A DNA stretch of 6,628 nt. It comes from Actinomycetota bacterium (GTDB lineage: Bacteria; Actinomycetota; Actinomycetes; S36-B12; UBA5976). The notes beneath the pieces were generated by a model. It saw nothing but the letters and a program-made list of their open reading frames with translations, did no database searches and was not told the origin of the DNA. Below are positions 1 to 6,089 of the stretch, in pieces (positions within the stretch are counted from its first letter, which is position 1; each line of letters starts with the position of its first letter). The position numbers and the translations under genes are program-made. The DNA is taken from assembly GCA_947486505.1 (NCBI GenBank), contig CANKTT010000082.1, positions 1-6,628 on the forward strand, read 5' to 3'.

Positions 1-186
1 AAGAATTGTATCGTTTGCACTTCCTGAAACTGCAGCCGTCAATGTGAAGCCAAGAATTACGAAAAGAATCGTAATAACAACTTGAGTACCACTGCGTTGC
101 GGTGAAAGTGTTCGCCTGAGTCGGAAGCGCGCTTCTTCTGAGGTGCGCGCCGGCCTTGCTCTACGTGGTGCTGAATGCATGCCCAT
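1..186 (-). CDS. DUF881 family membrane-anchored protein, second copy (N-terminal part; runs off the left edge)
   Basis: Only the first 62 residues lie in the window. They form a basic, Arg-rich cytoplasmic leader (residues 1-35, many R and few acids), then one hydrophobic segment (about 36-53) starting at VVITILFVIL, then the start of an extracytoplasmic part. This is the usual N-terminus of a single-pass DUF881 protein. The domain itself is outside the window, so the family call rests on this topology and on the position directly after a DUF1290 gene, matching Rv1823-Rv1824-Rv1825 of M. tuberculosis. I chose the ATG at 186 because AAAGG (198-194) sits 7 nt upstream; a second ATG at 180 would be 13 nt away. 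The gene begins 2 nt after the DUF1290 stop, so the two are very likely co-translated. It could be another anchored protein, but the context makes DUF881 the best reading. Confidence 0.75.
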   Translation of the reverse strand, partial: MGMHSAPRRARPARTSEEARFRLRRTLSPQRSGTQVVITILFVILGFTLTAAVSGSANDTIL

Positions 187-188
187 AG

Positions 189-521
189 TTAGGCCTTTAA
201 CAAATGTCTTCTAATCGCTGCCACATTTGCGAAAATCCGCATAGTAAGAACGACTACGACACCGGTAGACATTTGCGATCCAACTCCAAGTTGATCTCCA
301 AGGAAAACAATCACGGCAGCTACGAGAACATTTGACAAGAATGAGATCACGAAAATTCGATCGTTAAACAGACCATCAAGTACCGATCTAAATGCCCCGA
401 ATACCGCATCTAGCGCCGCAACTACTGCAATCGGCAAGTATGGCTGCAACCAGACTGGAACTGTTGGTTGCATGAGCAATCCAATGACAATTCCAACGAG
501 CAATCCAATTGCCGGAATCAT
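189..521 (-). CDS. sbp: Small basic membrane protein, DUF1290 (Sbp/YlxX-like) family
   Basis: This is a 110-residue polytopic membrane protein, the usual length for DUF1290. Hydrophobic segments lie at about 3-17, 29-43, 57-75 and 84-99. Family signatures are the LDAVFGAFR stretch (37-45), the LGDQLGVG stretch (74-81) and the C-terminal RIFANVAAIRRH (95-106), which ends in a basic tail. DUF1290 proteins have no assigned biochemical role. In Bacillus subtilis the relatives sit beside ftsA-ftsZ together with a DUF881 protein; in actinobacteria they sit between two DUF881 genes, as here. The ATG at 521 is preceded by GAGGA (532-528) with a 6-nt spacer and overlaps the TGA of the upstream DUF881 gene as ATGA, a classic sign of translational coupling. 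Family assignment is firm; function is unknown. A membrane partner or scaffold for the flanking DUF881 proteins is inference. Confidence 0.9.
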   Translation of the reverse strand: MIPAIGLLVGIVIGLLMQPTVPVWLQPYLPIAVVAALDAVFGAFRSVLDGLFNDRIFVISFLSNVLVAAVIVFLGDQLGVGSQMSTGVVVVLTMRIFANVAAIRRHLLKA

Positions 522-1312
522 GGTGCATCCTCACTGTTTTTTGAAGTTGAACTTGCTGCAGGCAGCAAGATTTCGCTGACTCTTTGCAGTTCCCAGATTA
601 CGCCGTACTTGGCTTCTAATTCTTCAAGCAGGATCCCCGCGGGGTTATCCCTAAATCGCCCCGCTAATTTGTCGGCATCTGGTGCGATGGCTGAAACCAC
701 ATAAGGGGGCGACATTGGTCGGTAGTTAACCAAGATCGCGTCCCCAGCTGCTCTGATTGCCGACGTTGGTGTGATTCGGCGGCCATTTATCGCGATATCT
801 GTTGCACCGGCCTGCCACAACCCATTTACTACCAGCTGTAGATCCCGATCTATAACTTGTCCTGGTGGAGTTCCCGCTGGCGCAGTGGGGTCAAGTGGTG
901 CATCATCAATCGTGACTTTTACCCCTTCACCAAATACTTCCGTTTGTCCAGTAGCGATACGCAGTCGCTCTAACCGAGTCCGAGCTTGATCCCCCAAAGA
1001 TGTTCCAGCCAACACTGCAGATTCCGCATTGAGCAAATTCCTCTGCGCAGTTAATACTGTCGCCTCAAGTTCCTGCACTCTTCGATCAGCTGCGTTTACC
1101 CGATCAACGAGAGCATTCCTAGTTGCTGAATTTTCATTTGCCTGACTTTGAGTTTGGGCAATCGCCATCCCAAGAACAAGCGTCACTAAAGTTGCAGCGC
1201 CAGCGATTAGCAAAACTCGAAAACGACCCTGATCCTGATTAGATGAAGTGTTTGCATAATCGGAAGTGAGAGCATCCGCAAGCAGCGCATCTAAAGATGC
1301 ATCATTTCGCAT
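518..1312 (-). CDS. DUF881 family protein, single-pass membrane protein with coiled coil
   Basis: This is a 264-residue protein. A cytoplasmic leader of about 32 residues is followed by one transmembrane segment (about 33-52, VLLIAGAATL onwards). A polar, heptad-like stretch (about 60-118) is likely coiled coil, and the DUF881 domain runs from about 120 to 250. Recognisable DUF881 elements are GEGVKVTIDDA (128-138), VIDRDLQLVVNGLW (153-166), AGATDIAINGRRI (168-180) and the VNYRPMSPPYVVSAIA block (195-210). The last 15 residues are polar and probably disordered. Most of the protein should lie outside the cytoplasm. The family is widespread in Firmicutes and Actinobacteria but has no established activity. 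The ATG at 1312 has a strong GAGGAG (1326-1321) 8 nt upstream. The gene overlaps the end of pgsA by 11 nt and the start of the DUF1290 gene by 4 nt. Length and domain look intact. Confidence 0.9.
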   Translation of the reverse strand: MRNDASLDALLADALTSDYANTSSNQDQGRFRVLLIAGAATLVTLVLGMAIAQTQSQANENSATRNALVDRVNAADRRVQELEATVLTAQRNLLNAESAVLAGTSLGDQARTRLERLRIATGQTEVFGEGVKVTIDDAPLDPTAPAGTPPGQVIDRDLQLVVNGLWQAGATDIAINGRRITPTSAIRAAGDAILVNYRPMSPPYVVSAIAPDADKLAGRFRDNPAGILLEELEAKYGVIWELQRVSEILLPAASSTSKNSEDAP

Positions 1313-1892
1313 TCAGTTCTCTCCTCAACTGAAATACTTGGTGGAAATAAAGCAGACCTGCGTACCAGTACATGGCTACACCCCACAGCAAAAATGCCCA
1401 TCCAACAGTGTGCGCTAACTGACCAACCTGCCCACTAAATGTACCCAGCAGGATAAGCGGCAAGGCGTACAGCAAATTCATGGTTGCTGCTTTTCCGACG
1501 AAATGAACTGGCACTCCGGTTATGCCGTATCTCTTCAGGTAAAGCAATAGAAGTGACATCGCAACGTCTCTAAGAATTAAAGCTGCTACCACCCACACAG
1601 GAAGCAACCCGCGTATGTAGAGGGCGATCAACGCTGCGACCACATATAGGCGGTCAGCCAGAGGATCGAGCAATTCTCCGAGCCGACTGAACTGGTTGAG
1701 CCTTCTTGCCAGGTATCCGTCCAGCCAATCCGTAAAAGAACTGATGATAAGAATGATTAAAGCTAGCCCGTCGTTTTGCGGACCAACAATGAGCCAGAAG
1801 AACACTGGAACACCGAGTAAGCGCAAACCACTAAGCGCATTAGGAATTGTCCAGTTGCTATTGGCCGCACCTATTTGCGTTGAACTCTCCAC
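1302..1892 (-). CDS. pgsA: CDP-alcohol phosphatidyltransferase, PgsA type (probable phosphatidylglycerophosphate synthase)
   Basis: This integral membrane enzyme of phospholipid synthesis transfers a phosphatidyl group from CDP-diacylglycerol to an alcohol, most likely glycerol 3-phosphate. The family motif D-x2-DG-x2-AR-x8-G-x3-D-x3-D is complete: D55, D58, G59, A62, R63, G72, D76 and D80; these residues bind the divalent metals and the CDP moiety. The N-terminal NALSGLRLLGVPVF (18-31) and the GKAATMNLLYALP stretch (133-145) are typical of PGP synthases. About six membrane segments are expected, and 196 residues is a normal length. The start is a GTG at 1892; no internal ATG lies near the conserved N-terminus. 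Only a weak AGG precedes it, with a possible -10 element directly upstream. In M. tuberculosis the equivalent position next to DUF881/DUF1290 holds pgsA2. Actinobacteria carry several paralogues, so the acceptor alcohol is not proven by sequence. Confidence 0.88.
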   Translation of the reverse strand: MESSTQIGAANSNWTIPNALSGLRLLGVPVFFWLIVGPQNDGLALIILIISSFTDWLDGYLARRLNQFSRLGELLDPLADRLYVVAALIALYIRGLLPVWVVAALILRDVAMSLLLLYLKRYGITGVPVHFVGKAATMNLLYALPLILLGTFSGQVGQLAHTVGWAFLLWGVAMYWYAGLLYFHQVFQLRRELNAK

Positions 1893-1927
1893 ATCTCAAG
1901 CCTACGGTTAATGTTGAGGTTTTCATG
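1893..1927 (-). promoter_or_regulatory. Possible promoter of the pgsA operon, perhaps giving a leaderless mRNA
   Basis: On the minus strand the hexamer TAGGCT (1904-1899) fits the actinobacterial -10 pattern TAnnnT. It ends 6 nt before the pgsA GTG, so transcription could begin at or next to the start codon. No convincing -35 is visible: CATGAA at 1927-1922 is the hexamer at 17-nt spacing and is a poor match. The absence of a good Shine-Dalgarno before pgsA, when the next two genes have strong ones, fits a leaderless start. The evidence is pattern only. Confidence 0.3.
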
Positions 1928-1936
1928 CGATAACCT
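1908..1936 (+). promoter_or_regulatory. Weak candidate promoter for the tRNA gene
   Basis: On the plus strand TTAATG (1908-1913) and TAACCT (1931-1936) are separated by 17 nt and lie 20 nt upstream of the tRNA 5' end. The second hexamer fits TAnnnT; the first shares only three positions with TTGACA. A tRNA transcribed opposite to its neighbours must have its own promoter within this 63-nt gap or inside pgsA, so position supports it more than sequence does. Confidence 0.2.
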
Positions 1937-1955
1937 TTCCCGAGAAGAAAACTAA

Positions 1956-2029
1956 GCCCTGGTACTCCAACTGGCAGAGAGCGCGGTCTCAAACACCGTT
2001 CAGTGTGGGTTCGAATCCCACTCAGGGCA
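1956..2029 (+). tRNA. tRNA-Leu (CAA anticodon) with an unusually short variable region
   Basis: A full cloverleaf can be drawn over 74 nt. The acceptor stem GCCCTGG pairs with TCAGGGC (one G-U). Positions 8-9 are TA. The D stem has three pairs (CTC/GAG) with A14 and a GG-containing loop. The anticodon stem GCGGT/ACCGT (one G-U) closes the loop CTCAAAC, giving anticodon CAA at 1990-1992, which reads UUG. The T stem GTGGG/CCCAC closes the loop TTCGAAT. The discriminator is A at 2029, and CCA is not encoded. A three-pair D stem with a 13/22 mismatch, A14 and discriminator A all fit leucine tRNAs. However, the variable region is only TCAGT (2000-2004), whereas bacterial tRNA-Leu is class II with a long extra arm. 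It is the only plus-strand gene here, convergent with nusB (13 nt between) and divergent from pgsA. The gene call is strong; charging with leucine is less certain. Confidence 0.85.
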
Positions 2030-2042
2030 CAGCAAAGAAACC

Positions 2043-2441
2043 TTAGAGTGCCGTTAGCGAGCCTCGGATTGTTGCGATCTGACCGAGTACTCCATTGATA
2101 AATTTTCCAGATTCAGGAGTGCTCAAGATCGCTGCGATTTCAACTGCCTCGGATACCGCCACTCCACTGTCAACCTCTGGACGCCAAAGCAATTCGGCTA
2201 TGCCCACTCGGACTATTGCCCGATCAACAGCAGGCATTCGGTCTAGCGGCCAGGCCTGAGAATAGGTTGAGATGACTTCATCAATTCGATCCATGTGCTG
2301 TTCTACCAATGCTGCGAGCTCAATCGCGTAATCGTTTACATCAGGGTTACGGTCAAAAACGTCGGATGAAGTAACGCCACGTTGTTCAGCCTCGAAAAGC
2401 GATTCAACAGCCCGTTGTCGAGCTTTAGTTCTTGTGCGCAC
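2043..2441 (-). CDS. nusB: Transcription antitermination / rRNA processing factor NusB
   Basis: NusB is a small all-helical RNA-binding protein that pairs with ribosomal protein S10 (NusE) on boxA RNA to build antitermination complexes on rRNA operons. The 132-residue product has the typical N-terminus KARQRAVESLFEAE (6-19), the central WPLDRMPAVDRAIVRVG (64-80) and the C-terminal block with AVSEAVEIA (95-103) and SGKFINGVLGQIA (111-123). The length is at the short end for the family, but nothing is missing. The start is a GTG at 2441 placed directly after the TAA of efp with no spacer, so translation probably depends on ribosomes arriving from efp; only weak purine runs precede it. It is the last gene of the aro-pepQ-efp-nusB run, as in mycobacteria. 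No clear terminator follows; the convergent tRNA gene begins 13 nt beyond its stop. Confidence 0.95.
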   Translation of the reverse strand: MRTRTKARQRAVESLFEAEQRGVTSSDVFDRNPDVNDYAIELAALVEQHMDRIDEVISTYSQAWPLDRMPAVDRAIVRVGIAELLWRPEVDSGVAVSEAVEIAAILSTPESGKFINGVLGQIATIRGSLTAL

Positions 2442-3002
2442 TTAGTTAACTCGGCCTAAGTATGAACCATCGCGGGTATCTACTTTGACCTTGGTGTTGG
2501 ATTCAATGAACAGTGGAACCTTAATCTCAGCACCTGTCTCAAGTGTTGCCGGCTTACTTCCCGCACTCGATCGGTCTCCTTGCAAGCCTGGTTCGGTGTA
2601 CGTGATCATTAATTCAACACTGGCTGGCAGTTCAAGGTAAATCGGAAGATCATTATGAATAGCTACGACACCTTCTTGATTTTCGAGCATGTACTTTGAT
2701 CCGTCGCCAACAATTGCATCTGTCAAGGTGTACTGCTCGAAGGTTTGTAGATCCATAAAGATCCAGCCATCACCATCACGGTATAGGTACTGCATGTTGC
2801 GCTTATCAACATCAGCTGTTTCGACAGAAACGCCTGCGTTAAAAGTTTTGTCAACAACTTTTCCTGAAAGTATGTTCTTCAGCTTGGTGCGAACAAATGC
2901 CGGACCTTTACCTGGCTTTACGTGCTGAAACTCAACCACAGTCCAGAGCTGTCCATCGATGTTCAGGACTAGTCCATTTTTTAGATCATTAGTTGAGGCC
3001 AC
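2442..3002 (-). CDS. efp: Translation elongation factor P, PGKGP-loop type
   Basis: EF-P binds between the P and E sites of stalled ribosomes and promotes peptide bond formation at consecutive prolines. The 186-residue protein has the standard three beta-barrel domains: domain I KOW-like (about 1-64), then the two OB folds, ending in [12 protein letters not shown]. The tip of domain I carries the PGKGP loop with K32, the actinobacterial version reported to work without lysine modification. I start it at the GTG at 3002, giving [10 protein letters not shown], the usual actinobacterial N-terminus. AGGAG (3012-3008) lies 5 nt upstream and overlaps a further upstream in-frame GTG at 3008, which therefore cannot be the start on that signal. 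The gene begins 20 nt after pepQ and abuts nusB. Its position next to a proline peptidase is a common pairing. Confidence 0.95.
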   Translation of the reverse strand: MASTNDLKNGLVLNIDGQLWTVVEFQHVKPGKGPAFVRTKLKNILSGKVVDKTFNAGVSVETADVDKRNMQYLYRDGDGWIFMDLQTFEQYTLTDAIVGDGSKYMLENQEGVVAIHNDLPIYLELPASVELMITYTEPGLQGDRSSAGSKPATLETGAEIKVPLFIESNTKVKVDTRDGSYLGRVN

Positions 3003-3022
3003 GTGCACTCCTAGTTCGGTGT

Positions 3023-4072
3023 TTACAGTTCCAATAATTCGTACGGCAAGTCCGTCAAGTTTTGATAACCCTGAGAATTAACCACAATCGTGTCCTCGAC
3101 TCTCACGCCACCCATGTCCTTGAGATAAGCGCCAGGTTCAATTGTTACGACCGTATTAGGTGCAATCTTAGCCTCTTCGACCCGTCCAAAAAACGGATCC
3201 TCATGAATCTCAAGTCCCACTCCATGCCCGAGACCATGAGTGAAGAACTCTCGATAGCCGGAGTCGGACAGTGACTGGCTTGCTACCTGTTCGACATCCT
3301 TGAATTGAACATCTGAACGAACTGCACTGCGCCCTGCTAGTTGGGCCTGGGTCACAGCGACGTGTAAATCGACCTGCCAATCAGAAGGTTTTCCTACGAC
3401 CACGGTACGGGTGCAATCTGAGTGATAACCAGCTAACTTTGCACCGAAATCAATCTTGAGGAAATCTCCTGCCTGCACTTTTCTATCTGTGGGTTCATGG
3501 TGTGGAATCGCACTGTTTGTTCCTGATGCCACAATCGAGTCGAAGGCAACATCATCAGCACCAAGATCACGCATTCGTCGCTCTAAGGTGTCACGAATCG
3601 TTCTCTCTGACTGACCTATTGCAATGCTCTGGATAACATCGAGGAAGGCCTGAGTCGCGATTTCGCAAGCTGCCTTGATGAGCAAAATCTCGGAATCATC
3701 CTTTACAACTCTTAGTTGTTCAACAACTCCAGATGTACTCGTGAACTTATGTTCTAAGGCCGCCGTCATGCTCTGAAACGAATTTAGCGAAAGACTGGAA
3801 CCTTCTACCAACACTTCAGCTTTCGGTACATTACCTAAAAGTAAGTCTGAAAAATTGCGCCCAATAGCAATCTGCAAATCTGGCACTTGTTCTTGGGCTT
3901 GGATTTCGTAGCGAGAATCAGTTGCCAAGACAGCGTTTGAATCGCTGACTAATAGCGCCGCATTCGATCCAGTGAACCCCGTCAAGTAGCGGATGTTTAT
4001 CAAGTTTGTAACGTAAAAGAATTGGCCTGGTTCGATGCTTGTCTGAAGCCGGCTTATCCGATCTGTTGTCAC
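3023..4072 (-). CDS. pepQ: Xaa-Pro aminopeptidase/dipeptidase, M24B metallopeptidase family
   Basis: This cytoplasmic dimetal peptidase cleaves bonds next to proline, either N-terminal Xaa-Pro in peptides or Xaa-Pro dipeptides. It has 349 residues: a creatinase-type N-terminal domain (about 5-125, with [17 protein letters not shown] at 26-42) and a pita-bread catalytic domain (about 130-345). All five metal ligands are present: D208 (KIDFG), D219 (HSDCTRT), H283 ([12 protein letters not shown]), E312 (TIEPG) and E326 (VRVED). The HH pair at 191-192 supplies a conserved active-site histidine. The start is a GTG at 4072 that overlaps the TGA of aroQ as GTGA; no good Shine-Dalgarno precedes it, so coupling to aroQ is likely. 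The equivalent mycobacterial gene at this position is called pepQ. The small gene lying between aroQ and pepQ in M. tuberculosis is absent. Dipeptidase versus aminopeptidase P specificity cannot be settled from sequence. Confidence 0.92.
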   Translation of the reverse strand: MTTDRISRLQTSIEPGQFFYVTNLINIRYLTGFTGSNAALLVSDSNAVLATDSRYEIQAQEQVPDLQIAIGRNFSDLLLGNVPKAEVLVEGSSLSLNSFQSMTAALEHKFTSTSGVVEQLRVVKDDSEILLIKAACEIATQAFLDVIQSIAIGQSERTIRDTLERRMRDLGADDVAFDSIVASGTNSAIPHHEPTDRKVQAGDFLKIDFGAKLAGYHSDCTRTVVVGKPSDWQVDLHVAVTQAQLAGRSAVRSDVQFKDVEQVASQSLSDSGYREFFTHGLGHGVGLEIHEDPFFGRVEEAKIAPNTVVTIEPGAYLKDMGGVRVEDTIVVNSQGYQNLTDLPYELLEL

Positions 4073-4497
4073 AGTTTCGTTAAAGCGGTCAGCGCAAGTA
4101 AATACGAATTCGCACCAAAACCGCTGATAGTTCCTTTAGAGATTCCAGAAATCAACGAGGTGTGCCTGAATTCCTCGCGAGCTATTGGATTGCTAATGTG
4201 CACCTCGATTAAGGGTGCAGTCAGCATTGCTGCCGCATCTCTTACCGCAACTGAATAGTGAGTGAATGCAGCTGGGTTCATGATCACTGGCAAGTCAGCT
4301 TTAGCGGCCTCGTGTAACCAACCAATTAACGTGGCCTCATCATTTGTCTGGCGAAAGTCAATCTCAAGATCAAGCTTAGCTGCCGATTCCTTGCAGAGCG
4401 TCTCAAGGCCGGCAAGCGTCAAGTTTCCATACAGTTCTGGTTCACGAGTTCCCAGCTGGTCTAGGTTGGGTCCGTTAAGGATCAGTACTTTACGCAT
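4069..4497 (-). CDS. aroQ: 3-dehydroquinate dehydratase, type II
   Basis: This enzyme performs the third step of the shikimate pathway, dehydrating 3-dehydroquinate to 3-dehydroshikimate. Type II enzymes are dodecamers of small subunits with a flavodoxin-like fold, and 142 residues is the normal size. The sequence shows NGPNLDQLGTREPELYG (8-24), which holds the lid loop with R18 and the catalytic Y23. It also shows NPAAFTHYSVAVRDA (74-88) with N74 and the catalytic H80, then IEVHISN (97-103) with E98 and H100, and R107 and R111 on the following helix. All equivalents of the M. tuberculosis active-site residues are kept, one position lower. The ATG at 4497 overlaps the end of aroB by 8 nt and the stop overlaps pepQ by 4 nt, so it is embedded in the same transcript. 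In actinobacteria the type II gene is often named aroD or aroQ. Confidence 0.96.
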   Translation of the reverse strand: MRKVLILNGPNLDQLGTREPELYGNLTLAGLETLCKESAAKLDLEIDFRQTNDEATLIGWLHEAAKADLPVIMNPAAFTHYSVAVRDAAAMLTAPLIEVHISNPIAREEFRHTSLISGISKGTISGFGANSYLLALTALTKL

Positions 4498-5578
4498 GTG
4501 GCTCAGCCTGCCCTAGTTTTGCGTAGGCAGCAATCAGCAACGCCGAATCGGGATTCTCAAGTATGACTGGCTTACCAACATTTTCAAGCACTATGAATCT
4601 CAGGTTGGAACCCCGGCTTTTTTTATCGATTCTCATGGCGTCGTGAAGTTGGTTGAAACTTCCTCGGTTGTATGTGACCGGCAACCCAACACCTTGCAGA
4701 ATGCTCTTGTGTCGAAAGGCCACTTGTTCATCTAGTCGGCCGGCTAACTCAGCTAGGTGGGCTACGAACATCATTCCCACGCTAACGGCGTTGCCGTGAC
4801 GCCAGGCATAGTTTTCTATCCGTTCGACTGCGTGACCAAAGGTATGACCGTAGTTGAGAATCTCTCGACCTGCTGAGGTTCCCAAAGTTTCACGCAAGTC
4901 ATGACCGACAACATCAGCCTTCACTTGAATAGCTCGCGCAATCACTTCTGGAGCATGTTCCCAATTAGCGTTCTGCGCGCCAGATAGATCTGATTCAATC
5001 AGCTGCAGAATCGACTCATCTCGTATGAATCCACACTTGATAACTTCCGCTAATCCCCCGATGTAGTCATCGCGAGACTGAGTCTCAAGAAACGTTAAAT
5101 CGCAAATAACGGCAGCGGGCGAATAAATCGCACCGACTAGATTCTTTCCCTCGCCGGTGTTTATCCCGGTCTTACCGCCAACGGCGGCATCCACTATCGC
5201 CAACAAAGTTGTTGGAACGTGAATTACTTTGATTCCCCGTAACCATGTAGCGGCAACGAAACCCGCAAGATCAGTTGTGGCACCCCCACCTAAGGAAATA
5301 ATGATGTCGTTACGAGTAAAACCTGCTTTACCAAGAGCCATCCAACAAAACTCAAGAACTGAGGAAGTCTTAGCGCTCTCGGCATCAGGAACTTCAATTG
5401 AAATCGATTCGATGTCCGAAAGTTTCTGTCGTAATAGTCCAGCGGTCGGTTGCATAGATTGTGGGTGAATCACCGCAATTCGCGATGCTCCGTCGAGATG
5501 ATTTGAAATCTCCGACAATATGTCCCGACCGACTAACACCTGGTAAGTGTGCTCTGCATTTACCTGAATAGATTTCAT
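4490..5578 (-). CDS. aroB: 3-dehydroquinate synthase
   Basis: This enzyme performs the second step of the shikimate pathway, converting DAHP to 3-dehydroquinate with catalytic NAD and one zinc ion. The 362-residue protein matches the family length. The NAD-binding region holds SLGGGATTDLAGFVAATW (95-112) and HVPTTLLAIVDAAVGGKTGIN (120-140, including D130 and K136). The metal ligands are E178 (GLAEVIKCG), H245 (NYGHTFGHAVE) and H261 (RHGNAVSVGM), with the conserved H249 beside them. The C-terminal helical domain includes RIDKKSRGSNLRFIVLE (316-332), also characteristic. The ATG at 5578 overlaps the aroK stop as ATGA, with a modest GGA 6 nt upstream. The end overlaps aroQ by 8 nt. Nothing looks damaged, and the assignment is secure. 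Confidence 0.97.
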   Translation of the reverse strand: MKSIQVNAEHTYQVLVGRDILSEISNHLDGASRIAVIHPQSMQPTAGLLRQKLSDIESISIEVPDAESAKTSSVLEFCWMALGKAGFTRNDIIISLGGGATTDLAGFVAATWLRGIKVIHVPTTLLAIVDAAVGGKTGINTGEGKNLVGAIYSPAAVICDLTFLETQSRDDYIGGLAEVIKCGFIRDESILQLIESDLSGAQNANWEHAPEVIARAIQVKADVVGHDLRETLGTSAGREILNYGHTFGHAVERIENYAWRHGNAVSVGMMFVAHLAELAGRLDEQVAFRHKSILQGVGLPVTYNRGSFNQLHDAMRIDKKSRGSNLRFIVLENVGKPVILENPDSALLIAAYAKLGQAEPHA

Positions 5579-6087
5579 GCGGATTCCAATTTTTCTAACT
5601 CTGAAACAATCTCGGTAACAACTTCTGAAGGAATCAACTTAGAAGTATCTACTGCAATTGCTGCAACTTCTTTGTACAACGGCTCGCGCGCAGTCATTAG
5701 ATCAGCAAGCTGCCCCCGCACGTTGCCTAAAAGTAATGGTCGGTTTCTATTCATTCCTACGCGATCAACGGCCTGGGCCAGCCCAGTAACTAACCAAACC
5801 GCTCTAGCGCTCTTTACTCTGGCTCTGGTGTCGTCGTTCCCAAGTGAGCCGCCACCAAGAGCGAATACAACGTTATTGGAATTCAATAATTCCACAATCA
5901 CATCGTGTTCAATTTGTCGAAACGCTGGTTCGCCCTCTTGAGTAAAAATGTCGGACACACTTTTACCGACTCGAGCTTCAATTACTTGGTCACTATCGAA
6001 AAATTCAAGCCCTAGTTCTTTGGCTAAAAGTTTTCCCACAGTAGTTTTTCCAGCGCCTGGCACGCCGACTAAAACTATGGCAGACAT
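5575..6087 (-). CDS. aroK: Shikimate kinase
   Basis: Shikimate kinase transfers phosphate from ATP to the 3-hydroxyl of shikimate, the fifth pathway step. It is a 170-residue NMP-kinase-like protein. The Walker A motif GVPGAGKTT (8-16) opens the chain. FFDSD (29-33) gives the metal and shikimate aspartates D31 and D33, and R57 (AFRQIE) and GGG (78-80) contact shikimate. R116 (NRPLL) is in the lid, and R134 (AREPLY) also binds substrate. I use the ATG at 6087, not the in-frame TTG two codons upstream: AAGGA (6099-6095) is 7 nt from the ATG but would be only 1 nt from the TTG, and family members begin a few residues before the P-loop strand. The gene starts 2 nt after the aroC stop; the Shine-Dalgarno lies inside the last aroC codons. 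Its stop overlaps the aroB start. Confidence 0.96.
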   Translation of the reverse strand: MSAIVLVGVPGAGKTTVGKLLAKELGLEFFDSDQVIEARVGKSVSDIFTQEGEPAFRQIEHDVIVELLNSNNVVFALGGGSLGNDDTRARVKSARAVWLVTGLAQAVDRVGMNRNRPLLLGNVRGQLADLMTAREPLYKEVAAIAVDTSKLIPSEVVTEIVSELEKLESA

Positions 6088-6089
6088 GA

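Noticed and set aside
468..1911. Plus-strand open frames of 71-78 codons opposite pgsA and the DUF881/DUF1290 genes
   Set aside because: They are antisense to intact genes with family motifs and show no recognisable domains of their own.
1956..2029. tRNA 3' end as an integration (attB) site
   Set aside because: There is no integrase, no repeated copy of the 3' end in the window and no foreign-looking DNA next to it.
4069..4516. Frameshift or fusion at the aroB-aroQ and aroQ-pepQ junctions
   Set aside because: The overlaps are 8 and 4 nt with complete termini on each protein, which is normal translational coupling rather than damage.
5549..5941. 130-codon plus-strand open frame opposite aroK and the aroB start
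   Set aside because: It lies entirely antisense to well-supported enzymes, has no recognisable family, and its length is explained by the codon bias of the real genes.
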